A stretch of DNA of 64,000 nt from an uncultured Thermoproteales archaeon. Its GTDB lineage: Archaea > Thermoproteota > Thermoprotei > Thermoproteales > Thermoproteaceae. Positions 1-7,874 of this stretch are shown here, piece by piece. The notes below the pieces were generated by a model. It had not been told where the DNA came from and ran no database searches. It saw only the letters and a program-made list of their open reading frames with translations. The number at the start of each line of letters is the position of its first letter. Within the stretch, counting starts at the first letter, position 1. Both the position numbers and the translations under genes were made by a program. The stretch lies in contig CALJAK010000007.1 of the NCBI GenBank assembly GCA_938027595.1, positions 203,982-267,981 on the forward strand. Reading direction: 5' to 3'.

Positions 1-340
1 CCAGTAGTAGTGAGACGTAACGCGACAGTTGCTGCTCCCCCCTGGAGTATATACGCTTCAAGAACTGTAAGTACTCAACCACGTCGGTCAGCGTTCCGTA
101 CACGCCGTATTGAGAAACGTATTTGTACATGTCCTCCGCGGTGTAGTGCAAGTGGAGGATAGATATGTACCTAACTCCCGCGTCTCTCAACTTGGCGATA
201 ATTCTCTCAGCCAGCTGCCTCGGTGGGGGAGACACAGACACGCGGATAGTGATGGGATTCACTTCTCTAGCCACCTCCATAAATCTCTCTACGTCTAGAC
301 TATCCCAGTGAGTGTGTAGAGTTAAAGACCGCAGCTTCAT
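1..340 (-). CDS. partial conserved protein, possibly DUF711-like
   Basis: The reading frame opens at an ATG whose first base is the last base of the upstream TGA (TGATG), so translation is probably coupled to the EndoIII-like gene. The 3' end lies outside the window. About 113 residues are visible, beginning MKLRSLTLHTHWDSLD, followed by predicted alternating strands and helices with no signal peptide or membrane segment. The opening (LTLHTHW, then ITIRVSVSPPPRQLAERI) recalls the DUF711/UPF0210 family, but this is recognition by eye of a fragment. Function is not assigned. Confidence 0.5.
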   Translation of the reverse strand, partial: MKLRSLTLHTHWDSLDVERFMEVAREVNPITIRVSVSPPPRQLAERIIAKLRDAGVRYISILHLHYTAEDMYKYVSQYGVYGTLTDVVEYLQFLKRIYSRGEQQLSRYVSLLL

Positions 341-1233
341 CAGTAATACCAAGTAGTTAGGTGTAGATGCTCCGGTGGATATCGAGAGAGCGCATGCGCT
401 TTGCAGACCTCTCTGAAGAGACACGCGCCACATTGAGGCTTCTCGCGGCTGCACGTCGATCTGCCAAACTTCCAGAGGTAGTCATCTAACTTGAAGGGGT
501 GTATGTCCCCAAAGCGACTCACAATGCGCCAAGCCGTCTTCACCACTTCTCTCAACTTGATGTCTTCTTCGCGGCTTACCTCAACGCCGGAGGTTAAGAA
601 ATCGTAATCCACTTCCACAATCCCCAGTCTATACGCCACTCTAGAGAGGTGGTTATCCACAGCCACTTCTGCTCTGTCTACATCTCTAAACTCCACCAAC
701 CGCCTCCCGTGGAGGAACTTAGCCAACAGCATCACCTTCTTGCCCACTGGGTCTTCGTAAGCTCTGGCTTTAGCCAACGCCCGCTGCAGACTCTCCAAAG
801 TGTCTGGCAACATCTTTTCAAACCCCCCACTAGCCACGGCCCTCCCGCCGAGATCTCTCAAGAGATACACTCTAGTGTAGAAATCCCACACTGTCTTGCC
901 GCCGATTGTGAACAACGGCGCTGCGTCTTTCGGCGTTAGTTGCGCCAGTCTCTCGGCAGTGAAAAACCCACTGTCGTACAGAATTCTGCCAAGTCTATAC
1001 AACGCGTCTGCTCCATGGTAGAAACGCCCCCCTATGTACCCCTCGAAAGACTCCCAAGGCGTTGAAGTTCTGTGGTCTATAGCCACCATTGCCGTGAAGT
1101 ACGCCAGTTGGCTCTCTCTAGAGTCTCCCGGCGGGGGATAAAACTCGGGGTTTAGGTAGTCGTCTTGTCTCAACTCCATCTTCTTCAGGAGGGCAGCCAC
1201 AGCTTCAGCCCTATCCACGTCTATGGCCGCCAC
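340..1233 (-). CDS. EndoIII-like Fe-S protein of the HhH-GPD type (putative DNA glycosylase/lyase)
   Basis: 297 residues from a GTG start. A TATA-like ATTTTTAAC lies about 20 bases upstream. The C-terminal part resembles endonuclease III. VDNHLSRVAYRLG matches the VDTHxxRV motif that carries the catalytic Asp. PVGKKVMLLAKF occupies the place of the helix-hairpin-helix with its catalytic Lys. A C-x6-C-x2-C-x5-C loop near residues 257-273 matches the EndoIII [4Fe-4S] loop. The N-terminal half (about 120 residues) is not typical of EndoIII, and the LPGVG hairpin is degenerate. A base-excision role is inferred from these motifs. It could instead belong to a specialised archaeal glycosylase family or have lost activity. 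Confidence 0.65.
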   Translation of the reverse strand: MAAIDVDRAEAVAALLKKMELRQDDYLNPEFYPPPGDSRESQLAYFTAMVAIDHRTSTPWESFEGYIGGRFYHGADALYRLGRILYDSGFFTAERLAQLTPKDAAPLFTIGGKTVWDFYTRVYLLRDLGGRAVASGGFEKMLPDTLESLQRALAKARAYEDPVGKKVMLLAKFLHGRRLVEFRDVDRAEVAVDNHLSRVAYRLGIVEVDYDFLTSGVEVSREEDIKLREVVKTAWRIVSRFGDIHPFKLDDYLWKFGRSTCSREKPQCGACLFREVCKAHALSRYPPEHLHLTTWYY

Positions 1234-1261
1234 GTATTAATTTACTTGTTAAAAATGTGTT

Positions 1262-1639
1262 GTGAAGACTTGCGTCGAGATTAGGGGCAGCATCTCAGTG
1301 GCGCACAACCCATCTTTTTCCCCCAACTGGGCTAGGGTACATGGACATGATTACGTGATTACAGTGGGGATATGTAGAGAGGGCTACAGCGATTTGGTGA
1401 TAGACGCAGACGCCGCGTCGGAGAAGTTGAGAGAATTACTAACCGAGATGGACGGCAAGTATTTAGCTTCGCCTCTAGAGAGAAACCCACCCGGGGGGGC
1501 GTACGTAGTGCCATGTGGCTTGCCGGGCGTTAGTGGCGAATGTATAGCGAAACACATCGCCGACTTGGTGGGCGCCACGTGGGTGAGAGTGTGCGAAAGC
1601 GGCTTTGCAGCTCCCTGTTTCTACTTCGAAAAGACTTAA
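1262..1639 (+). CDS. 6-pyruvoyl-tetrahydropterin synthase/QueD-like protein
   Basis: 125 residues from a GTG start that fits a TATA-like element (tattaattta) about 22 bases upstream. The tunnelling-fold signature is present: AHN near residue 15 and VHGHDYVITV near residue 28 supply the three zinc histidines, and CESGFAAPCFYFE near the end carries the pterin-binding Glu. The usual catalytic Cys four residues before HGH is Trp, and the DHxxLN catalytic His is replaced (MDGKYLAS). QueD makes the 7-deazaguanine precursor of archaeosine and related PTPS enzymes act in pterin synthesis. This copy may use another mechanism or substrate. It lies divergent to the EndoIII-like gene. Confidence 0.7.
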   Translation: MKTCVEIRGSISVAHNPSFSPNWARVHGHDYVITVGICREGYSDLVIDADAASEKLRELLTEMDGKYLASPLERNPPGGAYVVPCGLPGVSGECIAKHIADLVGATWVRVCESGFAAPCFYFEKT

Positions 1640-1660
1640 AAAAGAGATGTCGACATAGAC

Positions 1661-1954
1661 ATGAGGTTAATTGTCAAGTTTCTAGCCACACTTTACGACT
1701 TGACTGGAGTACTCAAGGCAGAAGTGGAGACCCCCGGGGAGACTACCGTTAGACAACTCATAGACGTGTTGGACGCCAAGTTTGCCGGCCTCAAGACAGA
1801 ACTGCTAGACCAAGAGGGGAAGTTGAAGCCGATGTACAACGTTTTGGTGAATGGGAGAGCCATAGAGTGGCTATCTGGATTGGAGACTCGACTCAAAGAC
1901 GGCGACGAGGTGGTTTTTATACCTCCAGCCGCCGGCGGCACGGGTCCCACATAG
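1661..1954 (+). CDS. MoaD/ubiquitin-like sulfur carrier with masked C-terminus
   Basis: 97 residues with the beta-grasp pattern of MoaD/SAMP proteins: MRLIVKFLATLYDLTG at the start, VRQLIDVL, and LKDGDEVVFIPPAAGG at the end. MoaD proteins normally end in the Gly-Gly that is adenylated and thiocarboxylated. Here four residues (TGPT) follow it, so the carrier would have to be trimmed before use. A TATA-like gacttaaaa lies about 22 bases upstream of the ATG, so it has its own promoter although it follows the PTPS-like gene by 21 bases. It may serve molybdopterin or tungstopterin synthesis, tRNA thiolation or protein modification. Its 3' end overlaps the convergent flavin reductase-like gene by 38 bases. 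Confidence 0.8.
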   Translation: MRLIVKFLATLYDLTGVLKAEVETPGETTVRQLIDVLDAKFAGLKTELLDQEGKLKPMYNVLVNGRAIEWLSGLETRLKDGDEVVFIPPAAGGTGPT

Positions 1955-2372
1955 CGAAATCGCCACAGCCGTAAGACGCCACCGCCCTACAGAACACCAA
2001 CAGGTGGTCGCCCAACTCCACCTCCCTATCGTATATACACTCCACTACCCGGCTGGCGTCGCCCAGCGCTTTACATGGCAGAAGTCTACAGTTAGTCACA
2101 TTTCCCCACTTGGCTAACTTATCCTCCCCCGGCTGTCCGAAAATCTCCATCGCTCTCTCTCCGTTAGTCACTAAATTCAACGTATAAGTCTTGGCTTCAC
2201 GTATCAAGTCTAGTGTTTTCCGACTCTTGTGCAGCGGCACGCCGACCAACGGCACGTCTCCCGGCACTACCGCCGGCCAGCCCACCACAGCGCCGTGGTT
2301 ACCCACTACGAGGACTACAATGGGTGTGGGCAACGGCGATTTTTCACAAGAGTTGGTACCGCCCGTCTGCAT
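1917..2372 (-). CDS. flavin reductase-like FMN-binding split-barrel protein
   Basis: Up to 151 residues. The core PTPIVVLVVGNHGAVVGWPA, then PLVGVPLHKSRKTLDLIREAKTYTLNLV, is typical of the flavin reductase/FMN-binding split barrel, in which a flavin sits at the dimer interface. The first ATG overlaps the end of the fumarase alpha gene by 29 bases. A TTG at 2333 would start just before the conserved core and may be the true start. It follows fumarase alpha on the same strand and is probably co-transcribed. The electron acceptor is unknown. The convergent overlap with the MoaD-like gene is unusual but both frames are well supported. Confidence 0.7.
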   Translation of the reverse strand: MQTGGTNSCEKSPLPTPIVVLVVGNHGAVVGWPAVVPGDVPLVGVPLHKSRKTLDLIREAKTYTLNLVTNGERAMEIFGQPGEDKLAKWGNVTNCRLLPCKALGDASRVVECIYDREVELGDHLLVFCRAVASYGCGDFAMWDPCRRRLEV

Positions 2373-3210
2373 AAACCCGCGCCCCCGCCCGGCGGGTGGC
2401 CCAGCAAGAGAAGACTATGCCCAGAGAGAAAGCCGCTGGATGTCTGTAGGCGTACTCGATGTGGACGTCGAGAGCTGTCACTCTCCCACCAACGCCGTGT
2501 GTGCCTATGCCGAGGGCGTTTATGGCTTTCAACAATCGGTCTTCCAACTCGGCGATCTCCCGCTCTGGATGTCTAGACCCCACTGGCCTCAAGACAGCCG
2601 CCTTCTTGGCTAGTCTGGCGGCTATGTCCACAGAGGGCCCGATGCCAATTCCAACTATCACTGGGGGGCAGGGCATGGGGCCTGCGTCTACTACAGTCTC
2701 CAGCACTAGCCGGGGCATTTCTCTCAAAGCCACGCCTGGGGGTAGAGTGAAGACGCGGCTGGGCAACTCAGTGCCGCCGCCCTTGGGTATGTAGTAAAAC
2801 TCTAGATAGTCACCATCGAACAACTCAATGTCAAACCAGGGGGCAAACACGCCCGTGTTGTCTCCGGGGTTTCTCTCGTGGATGGGGTGTACGGTGTTTG
2901 GCCTAAGTGGAAGCTCTCGCGTCACTGTGCTGACGGCTCTAGTCAATATGTCGAAGATTCTACTCCTAATTGGAAAGCCGTCGCCCAGTTTCACGTAGAA
3001 CGTGGGGAAGCCAGTGTCTTGACAGACAGCAGCTCTCTCTTCAACTGCCAGCTCTATGTTTTTCAAAATTGCGTCTAGTTGTATCTTGGCTGGTTCGCTC
3101 TCCTCAATTGACTTGGCGCGTTTTAGCGAAATTACGACGTCTGTAGTTGGAGATATGCTGGCGCGGGTAATTGCTTCCGTCGCGGCTTTGAAAACCACAT
3201 CCTCAAGCAT
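2344..3210 (-). CDS. class I fumarate hydratase, alpha subunit
   Basis: 288 residues from the ATG at 3210. Longer in-frame openings upstream would run antisense through the beta-subunit gene and were rejected. Class I fumarase interconverts fumarate and malate using a [4Fe-4S] cluster. Recognisable segments are AAVCQDTGFPTFYVKLGD with its cluster Cys, HERNPGDNTGVFAPW, and PCPPVIVGIGIG with a further Cys. The beta subunit is encoded divergently 46 bases away, so the enzyme is split into two polypeptides as in many archaea. The short gap is AT-rich (taatataatt) and must hold both promoters. The product acts in the cytoplasmic citric acid cycle. Confidence 0.88.
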   Translation of the reverse strand: MLEDVVFKAATEAITRASISPTTDVVISLKRAKSIEESEPAKIQLDAILKNIELAVEERAAVCQDTGFPTFYVKLGDGFPIRSRIFDILTRAVSTVTRELPLRPNTVHPIHERNPGDNTGVFAPWFDIELFDGDYLEFYYIPKGGGTELPSRVFTLPPGVALREMPRLVLETVVDAGPMPCPPVIVGIGIGPSVDIAARLAKKAAVLRPVGSRHPEREIAELEDRLLKAINALGIGTHGVGGRVTALDVHIEYAYRHPAAFSLGIVFSCWATRRAGARVYADGRYQLL

Positions 3211-3256
3211 ACATCCCACTGGAGATAACTTAATATAATTTCTTCTTTGTAGAGAT

Positions 3257-3820
3257 GTGTTTTCGCTAAAGACACCCATCTCTAGTGAAGAAATTGCGCG
3301 GCTTCGGGTGGGAGACACGATATACATATCCGGCATGTTGGTGAGCGCTCGCGACGCTGCGCACATGAGACTGTTGGAGTCCGTCCCGCCGGTGGACCTC
3401 AGAGGTGGAGTTATATACCACGCCGGGCCTGTGGCCAAGAAAACGGAGGGTGGGTGGAGAATCATCAGTATGGGTCCCACCACCAGCGCCAGGATGGAGG
3501 CATTCGAAGCGGAAGTCATTGAGAAATATGGCGTTAAGTTAGTGGTGGGCAAGGGCGGGATGGGTAGGCGGACTGCGGAAGCTATGAAGAAACACGTGGC
3601 GGCTTACGCTGTGTTCACTGGCGGCGCTGGGGTGTTGGCAGCCAAGGCGGTCAAGAGAGTTATAGACGTGCATTGGTTGGATTTGGGAATTGCCGAAGCC
3701 ATGTGGGTTTTGGAAGTGGAGAACTTCGGACCGTTGACGGTTATGATTGACTCCACGGGTAGGAATTACTACGAGGAGTTGAGAGAAGAGGCGCGTAGGA
3801 GGATTGGGGAGGTTTTGTAG
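3257..3820 (+). CDS. class I fumarate hydratase, beta subunit
   Basis: 187 residues from a GTG start. The sequence shows the beta-subunit hallmarks LRVGDTIYISGMLVSARDAAHMRL, GVIYHAGPV and SMGPTTSARM, and a late VFTGGAGVLAA. In two-subunit class I fumarases this chain completes the active site formed with the cluster-bearing alpha chain. Both chains are needed for hydration of fumarate to malate. Alpha is transcribed in the other direction from a shared 46-base region. The last base of the TAG stop is the first base of the next gene's GTG (TAGTG), so the helicase is probably translated from the same message. Confidence 0.88.
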   Translation: MFSLKTPISSEEIARLRVGDTIYISGMLVSARDAAHMRLLESVPPVDLRGGVIYHAGPVAKKTEGGWRIISMGPTTSARMEAFEAEVIEKYGVKLVVGKGGMGRRTAEAMKKHVAAYAVFTGGAGVLAAKAVKRVIDVHWLDLGIAEAMWVLEVENFGPLTVMIDSTGRNYYEELREEARRRIGEVL

Positions 3821-6549
3821 TGTTTCACCTCCTCCACCCAAAGTTGCGACTGGCGATTGAGGAGTTGGGATATGGAGACCCCACGCCGGCTCAAACCGCC
3901 GCCATACCCAAAATCCTATCTGGGAGACACACACTGTTGGTAGCGCCCACTGGCTTTGGAAAGACGGAGGCGGCGTTGTTTCCAGTAATGTCTAGACTGA
4001 TAGAGGGAGACAGAGCCGGCGTGGGGTGTCTCTACATTACGCCTCTCCGTTCTCTCAATAGAGATCTCTTGAGGCGTCTCTACACAATTGCCCAGCGGGT
4101 TGGTTTGACTATAGCAGTGAGACACGGCGATACTCCCGAAAGTGAGAGGAAGAAGCTTGCGCAGAGGCCCCCAGACATTTTGGTCACTACCCCGGAGACT
4201 CTCCAGATTTTGTTAGTGCAGAAATTCCGGCGTAATTTAGCGTCAGTCAAACACGTGATTGTGGACGAAGTGCACGAGTTGGCTGGTAGCAAACGTGGCG
4301 TTCAGCTGGCGCTCGGTCTCGAGAGGTTAGTGGAGTTGGCGGGGGAGTTTCAGAGAGTGGGTCTCTCCGCGACGGTGGGTAACGTAGAGCTAGTGGCTAA
4401 GTTCCTCGCTGGGGAGAGAAAAGTGGATGTGGTGGAGGTGTGGGGAGATAAGAAGCTCGAGATTGAGGTTGTCCTCCCAACGCCGACGGAGGAGGATTTT
4501 GTAGAGAGTGAGAAACTAGACGCCACGCCGGGGGCTGTGGCTAGAATTAAGAAAGTGGCGGAGTACATCGAGAGGGGGGGCAAGGTTTTGGTTTTTACAA
4601 ATACTAGAGACGGCGCTGAGTTCCTCACCACTAGATTGAGACAACTCGGCGTGGAGGTGGGGGTGCACCACTCTTCGCTGTCTAGAGAACACAGAGTGTC
4701 TATCGAAGAGCATTTCAAGAGTGGAGAATTGAAAGCGGTGGTGGCTACCTCCAGCCTGGAGTTAGGCATTGACGTGGGGGACGTGGAGTTGGTAGTGCAG
4801 TATGGATCGCCGAGGCAAGTTTCAAAACTAGTGCAACGAATTGGCAGGAGTGGACACAAACTGGGGCTCACTTCTAGAGGTGTTGTTATTGCTTCAGATT
4901 TTGAAGATTTTCTAGAGTCTAGCGAAATTGTGGATAGAGCCGTCGCCAAGAGGCTCGAGAGAGATGTAGTGTACCACGAGAATGCTCTTGACGTACTTCT
5001 ACACCAACTAATTGGCGCCGTGTTGGAGGCAAGGATAGACGGCAAAGAGATGAACTTCGATACTCTGTTGAAAATTTTCAAGAGAGCTCACCCATATCGA
5101 GATTTGACTGCAAGAGATTTGGAGATGGTGGTGAATTATGCAAATAATCACAAATTACTCTGGGGGTTGAGACCGAGGAGAGGATGCATTAGATATTATT
5201 TTGAAAACGTCTCCACTATCCCCGACGAGAAGAGCTACAGAGCGATAGACAAAACCACGGGGAGGGCGGTGGGAGAGTTAGACAGAGAGTTTGTCTACGC
5301 CATCGAGCCCGGGGTTAAGCTTATTCTCTCCGGCCGCGTTTGGACTTTTTCCAACAGAGAGGGAGACCGCGTCTTTCTCTATCCAGATTACGAAATTTCT
5401 GCAGCTCTGCCGGCTTGGGTGGGGGAAGAGATACCTGTATTGTACGAAGTGGCTAAAGCCACTTGCACGCGGCGTAGAGACATATTGACGAAGGCGCTGA
5501 GGGGCGAGTTAGACGTTGACCTAAACGGGGGTCTGTCGGAGGATTTAGTGCCGTCGCCCGACAGACTGCACATACACGTAGTTGGGGGTAAGTACATAGT
5601 GATTCACAGTTGCCTCGGCTCTAGGGGAAACGAAGCGTTGGGGCTTTACTTATCTCACGCTTTGTCTGGACACGTGGGGCCAGTGGGGTACAAGTCAGAC
5701 CCCTACAGAGTCCTCCTGATAACTAGAGAATTCGCCCCAGTGAAGGCAGTAGTGGAGCTTCTGGAAAGAGAGGAAGATTTTGTCTACAGAACTCTACGAA
5801 ACGCCGTGAGGAGTTCTAAAATGTTTCGCTATAGATTTCTACAAGTTGCTAGAAGAGTGGGGTTGATATCTAAAGACGCCGAGGACATCCCACACAGACT
5901 CGTGGAGGCATATCTCGACGACTTGCCCGGCGTAGAGGCACTGCGCGAGATTTTCATAGAGAAGTTAGATCTGCCCCCACTTTTCCAACTGTTGAACGGC
6001 GTTAGGAGTGGAGAAGTGGCGATAGTGATTCACAGACTAGCCAAACCCACAATCTTGGAGAGTCCAATTTTAGAGGAGGCTCTGAGAGTAGACTTCGCCT
6101 TTAGGGGACTCTCTAGAGAAGTGTTGGCTGACTTAGCCAGGAGGCGTATTTTGAATTACACAGCCACGTTGCTTTGTCTCAACTGTGGCTCGGTCTACAC
6201 ATCCCGCGCGGGGGCTCTGCCGGAGGAGCTTTCTTGTGGCAAATGTGGCATGAAGACTCTGGCAGTGGTGAAGAAGATAGACTTGACGAGAGCCAAGTTG
6301 GTCTTGGACAAATTCAAGCTGAGGCAGAAACTCACTTCTGAAGAGAGGAAAGTTGTGGAGAATCTCCAACAGAGCGCTTTAGTGGTGATGCAGTACGGCA
6401 AATTGGGCGTGTTGGCGCAATTGGCGCACGGCGTGGGGCCAAAAACTGCAGTTAAGATTCTCAACAGAGTGTTGGAGGGGGAAGATCTCTGGAGTGTGAT
6501 TCTAGACGCCGAGAGACAATACGCAGCTACTAGGGCGTTTTGGGACTAA
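3820..6549 (+). CDS. large DEVH-box superfamily 2 helicase, Lhr/Ski2-like
   Basis: 909 residues from a GTG that overlaps the fumarase beta stop. Q motif PTPAQ is at 21-25, Walker A APTGFGKTE at about 42-50, DEVH within VIVDEVHEL near 148, and SAT within GLSATVGN follows. The second RecA domain carries VFTNTRDGAEF, TSSLELGIDVGD and QRIGRSGH. A long C-terminal region of about 500 residues follows, with a Cys4 zinc site (CLNCG and CGKCG, near residues 785-815) and a late VGPKTAVKILN helix-hairpin-like segment. This order fits archaeal Lhr-type helicases, which unwind DNA or RNA-DNA in repair. Substrate preference cannot be read from sequence. The 3' end overlaps the SmAP3 gene by 20 bases. Confidence 0.87.
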   Translation: MFHLLHPKLRLAIEELGYGDPTPAQTAAIPKILSGRHTLLVAPTGFGKTEAALFPVMSRLIEGDRAGVGCLYITPLRSLNRDLLRRLYTIAQRVGLTIAVRHGDTPESERKKLAQRPPDILVTTPETLQILLVQKFRRNLASVKHVIVDEVHELAGSKRGVQLALGLERLVELAGEFQRVGLSATVGNVELVAKFLAGERKVDVVEVWGDKKLEIEVVLPTPTEEDFVESEKLDATPGAVARIKKVAEYIERGGKVLVFTNTRDGAEFLTTRLRQLGVEVGVHHSSLSREHRVSIEEHFKSGELKAVVATSSLELGIDVGDVELVVQYGSPRQVSKLVQRIGRSGHKLGLTSRGVVIASDFEDFLESSEIVDRAVAKRLERDVVYHENALDVLLHQLIGAVLEARIDGKEMNFDTLLKIFKRAHPYRDLTARDLEMVVNYANNHKLLWGLRPRRGCIRYYFENVSTIPDEKSYRAIDKTTGRAVGELDREFVYAIEPGVKLILSGRVWTFSNREGDRVFLYPDYEISAALPAWVGEEIPVLYEVAKATCTRRRDILTKALRGELDVDLNGGLSEDLVPSPDRLHIHVVGGKYIVIHSCLGSRGNEALGLYLSHALSGHVGPVGYKSDPYRVLLITREFAPVKAVVELLEREEDFVYRTLRNAVRSSKMFRYRFLQVARRVGLISKDAEDIPHRLVEAYLDDLPGVEALREIFIEKLDLPPLFQLLNGVRSGEVAIVIHRLAKPTILESPILEEALRVDFAFRGLSREVLADLARRRILNYTATLLCLNCGSVYTSRAGALPEELSCGKCGMKTLAVVKKIDLTRAKLVLDKFKLRQKLTSEERKVVENLQQSALVVMQYGKLGVLAQLAHGVGPKTAVKILNRVLEGEDLWSVILDAERQYAATRAFWD

Positions 6550-6967
6550 TTCTACTCAGAAATTCTTCGTAGAGTCTCTTAGCCCGCTCAGCCACGGGTC
6601 CAGCGCCCTCTACCCCCACTTCGCTGACTCTCACCTTATCGCCTATGAGGACCACGTTGGCTTCCTCGACGTACTTAACCATGCCGGGGAACACTTTCTC
6701 TGCGTATTTTGCGAATTCTCTAAGGTCTATGTATTTCTCTACGCTGTCTAAGTGTACCACATAGCGAGACATTATGAAAGTCCTCATGTATTTCTCTCCA
6801 GATTTGTTCACTGCGTCTGTTAGCACTAGGTTTAATTGGGTATCTACGGCGTGTAGTATGCCTCGATAAACCTCGCCGTTGGACAAAGTTACTTGCACTT
6901 CTCTCCCAACTAGATTCACCAATTCGGCTAAAAATCGCTTGCTCGACTCCGCGAGGGTGGTAGCCAT
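6530..6967 (-). CDS. Sm-like protein of the SmAP3 type
   Basis: 145 residues from the ATG at 6967. That start is chosen because TTTATATATC lies about 22 bases upstream, giving a leaderless message. Residues 1-75 form an Sm fold: LVGREVQVTLSNGEVYRGIL is the Sm1 motif and DTQLNLVLTDAV completes the core. The Sm2 region (YVVHLDSVEKYIDL) is degenerate, and a C-terminal domain of about 70 residues follows. The same augmented architecture is known for SmAP3 of Pyrobaculum aerophilum, which forms a 14-mer. An RNA-binding role is likely. It follows the Rpo8-like gene on the same strand, but the TATA box implies its own promoter. Confidence 0.83.
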   Translation of the reverse strand: MATTLAESSKRFLAELVNLVGREVQVTLSNGEVYRGILHAVDTQLNLVLTDAVNKSGEKYMRTFIMSRYVVHLDSVEKYIDLREFAKYAEKVFPGMVKYVEEANVVLIGDKVRVSEVGVEGAGPVAERAKRLYEEFLSRISPKTP

Positions 6968-6995
6968 GGCGATTTTTCTGTTTAGATATATAAAC

Positions 6996-7310
6996 TTATA
7001 GGAGTCCAATGTATACCTTATCGCCCACTTTGAGTGGTAGTTTTCGCTTTATGTCTAACTGCAATCCACCAATCGATATCCTAGTCACATCTTCGTCTAC
7101 GTGATATACGAGACCCCACATGTACACTTTATACTTTCGATAGTTTTCGTCTTTCTCTTTAGTTAACACAAGGCGTATCGGCGTGTTTTTCTCTAACTTT
7201 ATGCCGAGTTTCTCCAAGGGCAGTTCCAACGTGACATCCGCATCGCCCTTCAGCGTAATTACGTTAGGCATTTGGTTTGTGACGTCAACTACCGAAAGCT
7301 TAAACTCCAT
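6996..7310 (-). CDS. rpo8: probable RNA polymerase subunit Rpo8 (RpoG)
   Basis: 104 residues from the ATG at 7310, which sits about 25 bases after AATAATATTAAG. A longer TTG-started form to 7349 is possible but leaves no room for that promoter. The protein is all-beta in appearance, with PNVITLKGDADVTLELP, YKVYMWGLVYHVDED and the segment ISIGGLQLDI, which matches the SxGGL signature of crenarchaeal RpoG, the Rpb8 homologue. In that family the protein is a small OB-fold peripheral subunit of RNA polymerase. The call rests on pattern and length and is moderately secure. Confidence 0.62.
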   Translation of the reverse strand: MEFKLSVVDVTNQMPNVITLKGDADVTLELPLEKLGIKLEKNTPIRLVLTKEKDENYRKYKVYMWGLVYHVDEDVTRISIGGLQLDIKRKLPLKVGDKVYIGLL

Positions 7311-7409
7311 GGGGGCAGAGAGCCACTTCTTAATATTATTTTCGCTCAACTCCCCCTCAACAGAAAATTTTGTAAAGTACTACATTTAAATAAGTAAATT
7401 CACGACTAC

Positions 7410-7874
7410 ATGCGTTGTTCACATTGCCAATCTGAGAGAGTAATCTTGGTGTGGGGCGAGTACGTCTGTACAGACTGCGGTACAGTCTTGGGATACGAAA
7501 TGTTGCCCCCCATCTCCAAAACAATCCCACTGACCAAAAGAGATGTGAAAATAAGGCTAGAATTCAGAGAAGAAACTCCAATAGTCGTGAAGAAGAGATA
7601 CAGCGAATTGGTGTTGATGTACATTAGACAAATCTCGGAAAAATTAGGTGACGCCCAGCTTGAAAAAGACGCCACTAAACTATTCTACAACTTGGGGCGG
7701 AGGATTTGGCGGGGGAAAAACCCCAGAGTGGTAGCTGCGTCGCTGGTTTACCTAGCCGCCGAGAAGAGACAGAGATACTTACATAAAAACAGCGTTGCAG
7801 AAATTGTAAACATAAGTAAATTCACTGTGCGAGATACTGTCTCCAAACTGCGTAAGTATGTCACTGCTATATAA
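7410..7874 (+). CDS. miniature TFB-like transcription factor (zinc ribbon plus one cyclin repeat)
   Basis: 154 residues. The N-terminus is a zinc ribbon with CSHC at 3-6 and CTDCG near 27, like the B-ribbon of TFB. After a linker of about 40 residues (PISKTIPLTKRDVKI) comes one cyclin-like repeat, including NPRVVAASLVYLAAEK and ending in a helix-turn-helix (SVAEIVNISKFTVRDTVSKLRK). Normal TFB is about 300-330 residues with two repeats. ATG lies 27 bases after catttaaataag. The stop overlaps the secretion-type ATPase start by 17 bases, so the two are translated together. It may be a dedicated initiation factor or a competitor of normal TFB; the latter is inference. Confidence 0.75.
   Translation: MRCSHCQSERVILVWGEYVCTDCGTVLGYEMLPPISKTIPLTKRDVKIRLEFREETPIVVKKRYSELVLMYIRQISEKLGDAQLEKDATKLFYNLGRRIWRGKNPRVVAASLVYLAAEKRQRYLHKNSVAEIVNISKFTVRDTVSKLRKYVTAI

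Noticed and set aside
110-298. 62-codon plus-strand frame at the left edge
   Set aside because: The opposite strand holds a better frame coupled by TGATG to the upstream gene; this one has no promoter or domain.
3211-3552. N-terminal extension of fumarase alpha
   Set aside because: It runs antisense through the well-supported fumarase beta gene and has no family similarity.
4350-5081. Long open frame antisense to the helicase
   Set aside because: It mirrors the codon pattern of the helicase, is Ser/Thr/Pro-rich, has no promoter and no domain.
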